This document shows, one piece after another, positions 10,447 to 22,440 of a stretch of DNA of 64,000 nt. The stretch spans positions 682,001 through 746,000 of the forward strand of contig CANPUZ010000050.1 in assembly GCA_947579665.1 (NCBI GenBank). Direction: 5' to 3'. Numbering within the stretch: position 1 is the stretch's first letter; each line of letters starts with the position of its first letter. Under the pieces are notes generated by a model. That model ran no database searches and had not been told where the DNA came from. It was given only the letters and a program-made list of their open reading frames with translations. This DNA is from Sympetrum striolatum. Taxonomy: Eukaryota > Arthropoda > Insecta > Odonata > Libellulidae. The translations under genes and the position numbers were made by a program.

Positions 10447-13400
10447 TCAGCATGGCTTCACAATCGTTGCTTGCACTGAACTTCCAGCCAAATCCATCAC
10501 TCCGTAAACTGTTTCTGGAACTGGGGTCGTAACTGCACCTTGATCTGCTCCATTAACAAAGAAATGCAGAGAACCATTTGATTTCCTCATGACACCGAGA
10601 CGATCACCAACCTGTGTGTTCATAAAAATAGGTATTTAATTAGTTTCTATAGGACCTAATTACAGGAGAGATTATTCATTAAAAACAAAAATAAAACTGT
10701 GAAGAATGAGTGAATGTTTCACATATTTAAGGTATCATAACCAGTAAAAGCTCTAATAATGGATACAGAGCTTCAATCGGATGCAATTGATAATTCAACC
10801 GAGTTAAGTATTAGTGTAAATATCAACTATCATGAAATATTACTCTTATTTGGCAATTTTTGAAGTAATTTCTCTCTAAAAAGAAATAAAACAAATCAAA
10901 AGACTTTACATTCACACTGAGGACGACGGAGATAGAAAGGTTTCAGAAGATAAAAACATCAATAACATGAACTAAGAGGCATCACGGTAAATAATTAGTA
11001 GTTCCTAGTTATATTAGTTTCACATCAGTTGAATAAATGTTTAGCCATGTCATGAAATAAACTGAATACAAAGTTCACTATAATATCTTCAGTAGATAAA
11101 GGGAACACAAATTGTATCCCTCTTTAATTCTCTCACATAAGAGGCATTGCATTAATGAGTTTCCTCCTTCAACTTATAATATAGTTATGAATTCAAAACT
11201 TGATGGTTAGAAATTGCTTACCTTCAATGTTCCAAGATGGATCCCATATTCACTTTGAATATCTTCTTCATTATGGGATATAGTGTTATAGCGATAGAGC
11301 CAAACGCCATCTCTATGGAAGATAAGGTTCATTAGATAAACATCCACAAACAATGATACATCAAACGATATATTTAAAAATTTATTTATACTTGAAGTGG
11401 CTGCAGTGACCGATGTAGGAGACGGTGGTAGGATTAAAAACTGTGACTCCCAAACTGAAACCATTCCACCATCTGTCGACAATTTTCTCCAACCGCACTT
11501 CAAAGAGCTCATTATCTTTCAGAGGTCGATTCGTTATCACGCTGTCTCCATAAAAGTTTGCCTCGTAACTGGAGTGAATAAAATAGTTTAGTGTAGTGTG
11601 TTTACTACCTTTAATAAACTTACTTATATAAATTAAAATTATGTACCAGTATAGATCATTAAAATTTTAATAGCTGATAAATATATAAGTGTTTTCCCAT
11701 CGACACCATGCGCGTTAACTAGTCTAAAAAAATCAGCCGTTGAAAGAAACTGGCACCAGCCAAAACGAGGAATTCTTTATATTTTATAACTAAGTGAGCG
11801 AGATATATTCAATAAATTTAACCAAACAAACTTAGCATTATATACTTTTAACTAAAATGTACTTAAGGTTAAGTTTAAAGTTAAAATTTCTTGTCTGCCT
11901 TGTCCTAAATGTTTTCAGCTAGCTCATGGCCTCCGATTTAAGCTGAGACAAACTTTCATCCTCGTGGTACTTTTGACTTTCATTGGTTTATACTGCTGGT
12001 GCTTTTCAACATGAATCCTTATATCCTAAAATTACAGATCTGAAAGGTGCAATCCTCAGCCAGGGAAGAATAAGGAAACTCTTGTGTTACTAAACTACAA
12101 ATACAGTCAAAGCTAATAATGATGGATCCATTGCTCTCTTAAGACTTTTCATGGTGTCCTAGACGCTATTTATGTATACGAGTAAAAGTTGCTTGCATTC
12201 GTTTTGATTCATACTTTTGATGTCCTTGTTTACTATTCTTGGAATTTGCAGAGATTTCAGCTAAGATATGATCTACGATACTCCATGGCAGTGCTTTCCA
12301 ACCGGTTTGTCGTGCATAAGATACTATATTATTGTGAAGCACAGCAAGTGGAAGTGACATGCATTTCTAATTCCGAATTACGTCTGCACTGTAATTTGAG
12401 ACAAAATTATTTATTTAACAGGATATCTTTAAAGTGCAATTGTAATATCAAAATCCACAGATAGTGTGATTTTCGTTATGAATTTTAATTTAGCCTGAAA
12501 CTTGGAAACCCTTGGTTTGCAGGAGGCTTTGAGTTACCATAAAATTGCTCCGTCGAAAAGAAAATCTTGGAAGGCACTGTTCTATCACCTCTATCATATT
12601 CTTGTACAATTCTAAACTTGACATTTATTAATCTAACCTATGCAATAGTTAAAAACATTGTATTAATATATCATTCCCATCCCATAGTTGATGTAATTCC
12701 CTGAGTTTATTAAAGATTAAGCTTCAAATCGATTCTAAATAGACATCTACATTAATTTAATCTAGAGATGTTTGTACGCCTTCAGAAGTGATACGAAGAG
12801 ACGAAAGAAGTAAATCCGGAAATTGAAGCAATAAAAACGAAAATACTGAGGATACTAAAGTCGGAGACAAGGATAACACGTAGTGGCACAGTGTACTCCC
12901 ATTTATAATTCAGAATGATTGCAAATCACATTATGCTAATTTCGCAGAATGCAGTATAATTGCTCGAGAACTGTTTTCAGGAATTTTTATATTGACTCAT
13001 GTCCCGTCTTTATTCTTTCTTGGTTTAATCTTTGTTCTAATATTAATGTTCTATGAAATATTATTATTAAAAATTCATTTGTGTATTTGATACTAAATTA
13101 CCTAATGAATTTTTCCAAGTTGCATACCGCGATAATTATTTCGCCAAATAAGCCAGAGCTTATTGTTCCCGTTATACGAATAAGTATCTCAAATGGAGTG
13201 AAATATTTGTGAAAATTATTAAAATTATATTTAATCAATTCATAGAGATACTATTAAATATATTAAGAATCACATAATTATTATTTAGGAATAATTCTTA
13301 AAATTAACATTATTCGACTAAATCAACTCACTCTCTTCGTGCAGCGGTCCGTTTACCGTTGCTGAGATCGATATTAGCACCAGTCTTCTCGTGGAAATGC

Positions 13401-16400
13401 AATGGCTGTGGTGGCACATCCGCTTCAGTTTTGTTATCTAAAGGAAATGAAATTACAACATAACCCGTTACTATCTGTTATCTCAGCCAATGAGATTAGA
13501 TGCAGAGATACTTCAAAGTAATTAATACATATTTGATGATATTGTAATTACACACATGCATCTGATATCAGGTACTTACAGAGGAAAAAACGACTCAGAA
13601 AAAGTTTCCCTTAACATAATAAAAATCATAACATCTATACACTATGTTGGTGATTTTTCCCTCCGAAACGGTTTCTGTATGGGATTCACAATAGGGTTAT
13701 ACTATAATTAATTTCCATTGATCATCATATTTAACACATTGAGACTGATGTATTTTTTGGCAACTTGGAAGTGCATCATAAAAGCTTACGCTCAGAATAA
13801 TTTTTGCTATCGGATCCAGCAGCTGTTTGATTTGGCTCTGATGAGAAACTTTACTCAAGGAAACAATAATAGTTTATCAAGGGGCTCTACTCAATTGAAG
13901 TGTGATTAGTTAATGATTCATCAAAAGATTGAAATTGAATAAGTTGAATCGGTGTTTGTTTTTGCTGTCAGTAAAATTGGGATCTAAACATAGTAATTAG
14001 GGGCTGACCTAATCTACATTTAAACCCTGCAATCCACCAGTGGCGAGTGGCAGGGGACGCCCTAATTTATAGAATCTACAGGAAAATCTACAGAAGCGTC
14101 ATTTAATAATAATAATAACTGGGCTTCTTTTTTCTGTAATACTTTGATCGACTGACGGTTTCGGCCTTGCAGCCATCATCAGGTACAGCAGTATTGGCAG
14201 ATGGACCGTCTCAATGGAAATTGTAGAGGCACCTCATATCTCAGTAACGACATCACCTTCACCTACCCATTGCTATTTTTGAGTAAGAGCAGTAGAGCTA
14301 CCCTAATTAAAATATATTTTAGGAATACAAACTTTGCCAGTATTTTAAGTGCTGCACCTAATAATAGTGGCGAGGCTGAACCTCGGATTGACACAATTCC
14401 TGGGCACTTCTAATCGAGCTAGAAGGCTGAAATGTTCAGGAGAGATTTATAATTCACAGTTGAGCTGAGGAATAATCGAAAATTCCCAGATTTTGTCCTA
14501 GGTTTGAGCCCAGAGAGGATTATATTTTTCAATAGGATAAAATGGGGGAAACGAAAAATGGCCATGCAGAGCAAATTTCTTTCCTTCATTAAAATAAGAA
14601 AATGTGCGCATTCAGCAGTGAGACTTGGGCTATATTATGTCTAAAAGATCAAATTTTTCTTTTCATGGGACAGATTTAAACATTCCGATACATGAAAGTC
14701 ACAAAATTTTAGTTTGAATGCCAATTTATTACGGTTTTTTCTCCTCCTTTCGAAGATTAAATCTATGACAACGACCATTGTTTAAATCGAAAACAAATAT
14801 GTTTACAATACTAATTTCATACGCCATGATGAAGGTTTGATGCATTTTTAATATAAGGATTCATTCCATACATGTTACTACTGAAGGTTGAAAAATGTAA
14901 ATTTCATCAAAGTGGACAGCAAATATCTGCACGGTCAATGAATTTTTCCGAAATACATACTGTGATGACATAAGCTTATGTAGAGGATACAAGACCATGT
15001 ATCAACGAAGATAATCGGAAAAGTCATGTAAGTAGTGAGATTATTCGAGAATGAAGTACATAGATATTAATATAAATTAATAAATAGGGATATTAATGTA
15101 AATTAAAAGAATTAATGACAATCTTTAGAAATAACATGATTGCAAGCAATATGAATCATTAGTTTCACGAACACTATAATTCAGCAATAATTTATTTCAT
15201 AGATCACTTAACCAAATGCATTTATCGTATACAGAACTCGGACTAAAACGTTCCATGTATGCTTCACTTTCATACTACATACATTGCGATATATTGTCTC
15301 CGAAAAGCTCAAAACAGCAACTAAACCCATTGCTACCCGCCTTTCTTGAAGGACCACGTTATCATTGAATATCAAGGAATTGTAATCTAAATGAACAACA
15401 AATATCTATTCAGGAAATACATGGTATCATTGAACGATGTTAGGATATCGTTGTTCTACGTCTATGGTGGATTGCTTTTCGTGTGTAAGTTCTGTGCATA
15501 TTATTATATGCCTATTATGTTTCTTCTTTTCTATTTTAATTACATATTATTATTATTTCATCCTCTCCAAAGAGAATTTAAAATTAAGTTCTTTTTCTAC
15601 GTTTTTTTTTAATTAATACATAGTACACAATTGGTAATCCAATCCATTCCATTTCCAACCTGGCAAAAATGCACGACTGGTTCAGAACATTCTAAAACTC
15701 AGCTACTATGAGAAACAAGAAGTGAAAAAGCACTAATAAAAAGATACGGAATATTAAAATTCACATGGGTTGATTCCACCAAGACGCAAGTACTCCAGGG
15801 TTAATAATTGTAATAAATCATCTTTATTTAGGCGAGATTGAGACTAAAAAGTCTCCTCATCCATCCAACCCATATATGGAAAATAAAAGGAATATTAAGA
15901 GAGAGTATTTCAAACACGACCCAGAGGAACAATGGTGAATTTGTTGATTATCTGAGAAAAAGAAACGAGAGTACCAGTATCGAAAATTGGCAGCATTTAA
16001 GAAATTTGGAAACTGGAATAAACATTTCATTTCATGATTATCAGACGCAAGATGCATATAAGGGTTTCATTGTACTTACCTTCAGCATTTTCATCCTTCA
16101 AGCCTGAAGCACTCTTCACCTCTATTTTCAACCTATAATCTTCACCTTTCATTTTGTTTAAAGCAATTTTCAATTCTTCTTCACTTGAAATCAAAACTTC
16201 ATCTCCTTCGCTATCTGTTGGATTGAGAAAGACGGAAGTAAAAAAACGTGTTACAATACCTCTTAACTATGCAAAGGATGCTAATGTAAGCTGATTTACC
16301 TTCCCAGGTCACACAGAATGGCAACGAATGTAATGACTGAAATACAGTTTTCAACTTCTGCTCGAGGAAAAGAAAATCTGTGGAAGCATTTTTTGGTATA

Positions 16401-16480
16401 ACAAAGCAACGAATTTCATTTTTCCCCGATGAACCTTCATGATACAATGTAGCTTTAAAGGAAGAGGTCTCTTCCGCCAT
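10447..16480 (-). CDS. PB1-NHR fusion protein (p62-like PB1 + neuralized domain)
   Basis: Six coding exons splice with correct GT/AG and matching phases: 16480-16300, 16214-16080, 13437-13332, 11568-11392, 11312-11222 and 10611-10447. Together they give 855 bp, 284 aa and a TGA stop. Residues 1-105 are a PB1 domain: lysine in strand 1 (SFKATLY), an EIR motif as in p62 strand 2, and an acidic OPCA stretch WEDSEGDEVLISSEEEL. Residues about 117-284 are a full neuralized homology repeat: LHFHEKTGANIDLSNGKRTA, YEANFYGDSVITNRPL, DNELFEV, LGVTV, then VGDRLGVMRKSNGSLHFFV and a C-terminal VYGVMDLAGSSVQATIV. PB1 domains mediate head-to-tail oligomerisation in p62, aPKC and NBR1; NHR domains bind partners such as Delta/Tom in Neuralized or centrosomal proteins in NEURL4. 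There is no RING, ZZ or UBA. An acceptor just before the start (TTTTAG at 16486) implies an upstream non-coding exon. Function as a self-assembling adaptor is inference from the domains. Confidence 0.85.
13438..16079 (-). other. Large intron of the PB1-NHR gene
   Basis: This 2.6-kb intron separates the PB1 exons from the NHR exons. It is AT-rich with no further exon that I can support. Near 14150-14182 it carries GACGGTTTCGGCC and GCCATCATCAGG, a sequence of the kind seen at ends of dispersed retroelements. The frames at 15391-15612 and 15838-16107 lack motifs and splice support. Confidence 0.55.
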
Positions 16481-17035
16481 CCTTGCTAAAATAAAGCAGA
16501 TAAAGAAAAAGATTAGTTTGTCAGATATCAACAATAACGTTTATCAGGGGATTATTATGCACAGAAATAAGTACAGTGATGCCTGGTAATGTCTTAAGGC
16601 TGGGACACAATCAACGGGAACTTAGCCGTGTATACATAAATGGCACCGGACACAGTCCCCAAGTACGTAAGCACGTGTACTTAAGGAGATGGGCAACTTC
16701 TATGTTTACAAGTTTCAAGTACACGGACAACCAATCAGGATTCCCCTGGCGATAGCTGGGCCATCTGAAGATAAATGCAAGTACTGCTACTATTTGGGGT
16801 CCGCCATTACAGACCGAGGATTTGAATAATCATTAAGCCATAATTATTAAACCGAACTACACAATAATTGCCTCATTTTCACCCATCATTCTATAAGTTT
16901 ATCCTTCTCATTGTAAATGTTAGAACACTCAGCGTGCATAGCGCCTGTCAATTGTTCCCTAGGATTTTCTGATGTCTCTGATTGGCTGAGGTTCAGGTTC
17001 TGAATGTGTCCGCTATAAAGTACCAAGTGACCAAG
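16051..17035. repeat. Segmental duplication, block A (PB1 exons plus upstream region)
   Basis: This block is closely similar to 21356-22440. It covers the second PB1 exon, the intron, the first PB1 exon and about 550 bp upstream, including stretches such as TATTTGGGGTCC and GTTAGAACACTCAGCGTGC. The lower breakpoint is sharp, at GATGCATATAAGGGTTTC (16051 and 21357). At the upper end the copies drift apart around 17030. Since the duplicated part includes the region upstream of the first coding exon, each PB1 copy may have its own promoter. Confidence 0.75.
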
Positions 17036-17109
17036 TTCGAAGTTTGACGTATAAGTCACTGTGTTTACCAAGCGATCTCTGCTCGATCTGGTGGCAGCTC
17101 GAACCGGCA

Positions 17110-19469
17110 ATGTAGTACCGATCTCATAGGATCGACGAGTTTATCAACACGAGCTTAACATATCGATATTTGCGATATTCACATATCGACTGCAAATCAT
17201 CGAGAATTTTTTGCATCGAGATTTGACGGCCGCCATTGTGCCTCTTCGTGGTGTTATTTATTTAATAAGCAGAAGTGCCTGTTAATTCTCTACAGGAATG
17301 TTAAATTTCATAAATACCAGTGTAACAACCTTGATCGCGAGAAATACTTCATAATTGTTGATAGATAGGAAATACCAGACATTCTAATTCAATATACCAA
17401 GAAATAAAAGTTACAATGAAGTCTGCAAAGCCGCACCAACTCAATATTCAATTTCATATACTCTGAATGAAAAATATCTCCAACTGAGACAGAATAAATA
17501 TAAATTCTAAGATCACATTAGGATAAGCAGGACCACGTTTTAAGTTACATCTTCATACAGGTACAAGAGGACAAATGAATCAAGCATTAAATGTAAATGA
17601 CAGAAATAAATTACATTTCACTCAAATAAACAAAGATGAATATTCTATATGGAAAGTAAATGTATTTTGGAGCTGACTGGTATCTCAATCTTAAAATGTG
17701 TAACATAAACACGAACCACAAAAGCAATCAAAATGCCAAAATGTCAGGAAACAAAGATTCAACACCAATAATAGAAGGATAGTAAATGAATATGGAGTGG
17801 AAGCACTTAAAAACAACGAATAAATCAATTTTTGCATGGCAATGAGTTTGTTTACACATGGTGATTCAGACAAAATGTTTGTATATTTTATCAATATTCT
17901 GGCAATTTCGAATCGCAAGCGATATTCAACGACCAAAATAAGAATCTTTATTCAATTTCCCTTCTTTTGATGATACTTTCTACTTCCTAGGACTGATCTT
18001 TCTAATTTAGTTTTGCAAAAGAAATGAATCCTACAGCAAAAAACTTTTCTATTTCGCTAATAGCATACAAGTTTCCTATCGTTCGTACAATACTGGAGTA
18101 CACTTTTCATTTTGTAATGACCAAATTGATAGTATAAATAGTTCTTATTTAAATATCAATACATAAATTATTCTGTAAAGAGCATCACAAAAATTATTCA
18201 CTTCACTCACGTAAGTATGGCAATTGAATTTTTCTTCACTCTTCATCCAACGTCTAACTTTTGCTGATGGGAAAATATCTTAGAGAAGAGCACAAACCAT
18301 TTTTTTAAAACCTACTTCAAATCGTCTAATCTTAAATGCTGCATAAATGAATATCCTACTGTTATTGGTTTTAATGCTATGGTTTTCAAGCTGGTGTTCC
18401 TCTCTGAGGAATGTACCTGCTGACGATGTCACAGCATTAGTTTAATTTCAAAAACTGACCTGCGCTCAATGATTAAATTTACGAGAAAATTTTTCTCTGC
18501 TGTAATGAACCCTTCGGATGACATTTTAACAATGATTGCGTTCCCGCTAAGACTTGTGAATATCTTAAATTGGGACTTAATTGAAGTGTAACGACATTGG
18601 AAGTAATTAAATTAGGTGGTCCGATCACAATTATCATAGATTGACAAAGTGATTACTTTTTGTGATATGGAATCGGTCATCAATAATTACATTACAATGT
18701 TTCCGAAAGAAAGCTTTAATTGGGAATTAATCGCCCCTTTCACGCTTGTGAATGTAAATCTTTGACAAAGTGATTTCAAATCAGATACTGCCGTGGAAAG
18801 AAGCGGGAGGCTCCCCCCTCCACCGCTATCGCGTTGTGAGCTGTGGAGGGGGAAGCTGACTTTGCTTCATCACAAACCACGACAGTTCTGAAGATGAGCC
18901 GTGCGAAGCTGAATGATGTCACATTTCTCAGCTCAACTACGCATCCTATCCGGTGGCCACAGCTGCATTCTGAAGTATAGGTTCATATGTGTTGTCAACT
19001 CGGCGAAACTTTGCTCAACTTAGCTGCGCTTCGCATTTGGTTGCCACCCGGCCTTAAAGACTTCCATATCAAATAAACGTGAAAAGCATTCGAAATAATT
19101 ATCCTATCATTACATTATTTGATGAATCTCCATCTCACATTTGAAAATTATATATACGATAGTCAGTGGTATAATTAAAAAGAAATATGACATATAGACC
19201 AATAATTTAGGGTAGTATCCCTTGATAATTTTCTTTGCTAGCAGTTTGCAAGCACCCATTTACTAGTTTTATTATAAAGCTACTAAATAATAAACTGATG
19301 CCACCTTGCAAGCCCAGAAAAAGTTGTCTCAAAATGTAGTGAATAAATTTTTAATTCATTAGTGATGATGTCATATTAATTAATGGTTAACCTGGTTATT
19401 AAAATAAAATCAAATAAATATTTTCAAATAATTTTAACATTCAGTAAAAATTCAATATCCCTGACGCTG
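17110..19469. other. Gene-free stretch between the two PB1 copies
   Basis: No exon is supported. Bases 17890-18120 hold part of the dispersed family C repeat; its first 65 bases recur inverted at about 20170-20240. A small GC-rich patch lies at 18787-19060, unlike the AT-rich surroundings, and could be the body of a short non-autonomous element. Confidence 0.5.
18808..18854. repeat. GC-rich inverted repeat
   Basis: Arms CCCCCTCCAC and GTGGAGGGGG flank about 22 bases including GCTATCGCGTTGTGAG. This forms a stable stem inside a GC-rich patch in otherwise AT-rich DNA. Its role is unknown; it could be part of a degraded MITE. Confidence 0.5.
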
Positions 19470-21352
19470 AAGCCCGTCATACACGGTACAATCTAAAATA
19501 AAATATTGTGAAACATGGCCGCCGTCTTCTTCCTGATTGGCTGATTTTTGAGAATCTCTCAGATTTTCGAACATGTTCTATTCTAAAATTATTGCGAATC
19601 GGCCATTTTCACAATTTAGACTATCCTGTCACCTAGGTGTCAGGAAGATGAACTCGTTGAGTTTGAGGATGTCAAGAATGATGTATCAGGCTTTCCCATT
19701 GGCCACAGTCGATTTCCGCCACTTGCAACACTGTCTGACGCGCTCTTTTAACTTCCCCATTGCCTTGTTTACCTTTTGAAATTACTGCTTTCTAGATTTC
19801 TTGAGTGGAAAAAGTTCTTTTAAAAACTCATACCCGTTTACTTTAGTAGTTACTAGATTAGTTACATTAGTTTTATACGTTATTTAAGAGTTAATCTACA
19901 TATTAATACGTGAAGAGAAAACTTTGGATCCCTTTTTAGGGATATTGCGCGAACCGAGGAGTTTGAGATTTGGCATAGTTAAAGTTTATATGGAGAAGAA
20001 GTGCAGAAAGCTAAAATCTATGTCCAAATATCCTTGGTTTGACTCTGGACCAGTATAATCGTCTCTCATAAGAAATACACACAAAGTTCATTTTGATCGA
20101 TATCAGGCATTTTTTATTTTGAAGAATTAGATCAAAAATAATGGTAGTACCAAATCGAGATTAATTCCAAAAGAAAGAAAATTGAATAAAGATTCTTATT
20201 TTGGTCGTAGAATATCGCATTCGAGTGGAAATTGAGAGAATTCAGACAGAAATGGTGAAAATTCTGTGGGCATAATGCGAAAGATAGGCTCATAAGAAAT
20301 GTATTGAGAAGAAGAGCCGAAATTTTGTGGCAATAAAACCATACGTTAACTTTTGAAATTGAATTGATTGAAGCTATATATTTTTATGAATAATATCACC
20401 TTCTATAATGTAGATTAATATTTTCAGCTTTGTAGATAAAACTTCAAACGATGTATGTTTACGTTCTAAAAACAGGGAAAATTTTGCCGTCGAAATCATC
20501 CGAAAGGCAGCAATACATACAAACGCGATTTTCTTCTAGCAACCAAATAAACGAATACTCTATTATAATAGTTAACAAGCACTATTTGTGTCAACGGAAA
20601 ATATGCGTATCTTCACAAACATGAAATGAATTCCAAATGCAATATATCTTATACCTCTATGAATATCAAGTCTCATTTATATTAGCATTAATTTGATTCA
20701 ATAATAACATGAAAAATTAAAAGTAACATTGGATTGAATCAAACAATAAATTAAACTACAAGCCGTAATTGTGTTTCTTTTATTGTTACTAACATTTCAT
20801 TTTAAATTCCATTGGTATTGCAGGGAATTAAGGCAAACAACACGCAACCTAATGGCTTGTTTGTACACGCTCGCAGCTGACGTAATAGAACAAACTTCAA
20901 AAACATTATAAGCAATAGTCATAGAGTTATAATCATTGATTAAAGATCCTTAAAATTGTGGTATTTTCTTTGTTTGTGGATTATTCGAGGATGGTTTGTT
21001 CGAGGAGTCAGACCGAGAGATTCATTTCCATTGTAAGTGAGCGAGTTTTGTATCTATTTACATATGTGAAACTGTTTCTATCCCGTTTTGTTTTAGGTAG
21101 CCAACTACCACACAATTAGCATTATATTCTATGAAAAATCTCCTTTGTTCAGCCCTTCCCTGCGTATTTAAGCCGAGATCCTTCCCTTTCATTCTAGCGA
21201 GAATCAGGTTTCGCAGATCCGCCATGTTGGATTTAAAAAACAGAATATTTTATTTTAGATTGTATCGTTTATGAGGGCTCTCGGAGGTGAAGTGAAAAAT
21301 CAAATATTGTCGACAATATTTTATTTTAGATTGTACCGTGTATGACGGGCTT
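19470..21352. mobile_element. Non-autonomous DNA transposon with about 40-bp TIRs
   Basis: The left end AAGCCCGTCATACACGG (19470) continues into TACAATCTAAAATAAAATAT, and the right end at 21311-21352 is its exact inverted form over about 40 bases. A degenerate third copy of the terminal sequence lies at 21241-21285 in the orientation of the right end. No transposase frame is present in the 1.9 kb. I see no clear target-site duplication, so the superfamily is undecided. It ends three to four bases from the breakpoint of the duplicated PB1 block. Confidence 0.65.
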
Positions 21353-21355
21353 AAC

Positions 21356-22440
21356 TGATGCATATAAGGGTTTCATTGTACTTACCTTCAGCATTTTCAT
21401 CCTTCAAGCCTGAAGCACTCTTCGCCTCAAGTTTCAACCTATATACTTCACCTTTCATTTCTTTTATTGCAACTTTCAATTCTTCGTCACTTGAAATCAA
21501 AACTTCATCTCCTTCGCTATCTGTTGGATGGAGAAAGACGGAAGTAAAAAAATAAACGTGTTACAATACTTCTTAATTAGGCAAAGGATGCTAATGTAAG
21601 CTGATTTACCTTCCCATGCCACGCTGAATGGCAACGATTGTAACGACTGGAATAGAGTTTTTAACTTCTCCTCGAGGAAAAGAAAATCTGTTAAAGCATT
21701 TTTGGGTAAAACAAAGCGACGGATTTCATTTTTTCCCGATGATTCTTCAAGATATAAAGTAACTTTAAAGGAAGAGGTATCTTCCGCCATCCTTGCTAAA
21801 ATAAAGCAGATATAATAAAAGATTAGTTTGTCAGATATCAACTATAACGTTTATCAGGGCATTATTACGAACAGAAATAAAGTACAGTTATGTCTGGAAA
21901 TGTCGAAAAGCTGGAACAAAATCAACGGGAACTTAATGAATGGTATCCACGTGTACTTAAGGCACTTAAGGAGATGGACAACTTCTAAAGGCGTGGACAC
22001 AATCGACGTGTACGCAAGACTTGAGACGTGGCACTTGTACGTCAAACTTGGAAGTTTGCAAAGTTAACAAGCTTCACGTACCGGCACAACCAACGAATGA
22101 AGTGAATCATGATGATTCACGTTGCGATAGCTGCGCCATCTGAAGATAAATACAAGTACTACTACTATTTGGGGTCCTACATTACAGACCGAAGATTTGA
22201 ATAATCATTAAGCCATAATTACTTAACTGAACTACATAATAATTGTCTCGTTTTCATCCATCATTCTGTACGATTATTCTTCTCTTCATCTCTTTGTAAA
22301 TGTTAGAACACTCAGCGTGCATAGCGCCTACGAGTGTCAATTGTTCCCTAGGATTTCCTGATTGGCTGAGGTTCGTTTTGAATGTGTTCGCTATGTCCTC
22401 GCCTTTACCCGAATTGAAATTCACTGTCAGCGTATAGGTA
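21356..22440. repeat. Segmental duplication, block B
   Basis: This is the partner of 16051-17035. It starts at GATGCATATAAGGG, directly after the TIR element, and runs through the PB1 exons and their upstream sequence to about 22440. Small indels distinguish the copies, for example extra sequence around 16640-16680 in block A. Confidence 0.75.
21386..21790 (-). CDS. Second PB1 cassette (duplicated exons of the PB1-NHR gene)
   Basis: Two exons, 21790-21610 (181 bp) and 21520-21386 (135 bp), have exactly the lengths, phases and splice sites of the PB1 exons at 16480-16080. They encode a PB1 domain differing at 20 of 105 residues, with frames open and both key patches kept: SFKVTLY lysine, EIRRF (both arginines, as in p62) and WEDSEGDEVLISSDEEL. 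No NHR exons follow before block A. The phase-1 donor at 21386 would join in frame to the NHR exon at 13437, giving an alternative head. It would also join in frame to the acceptor before the other PB1 start (16485), giving a double-PB1 protein. Whether either is transcribed cannot be seen here. It could equally be an untranscribed partial duplicate, though open frames argue against long neglect. Confidence 0.7.
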
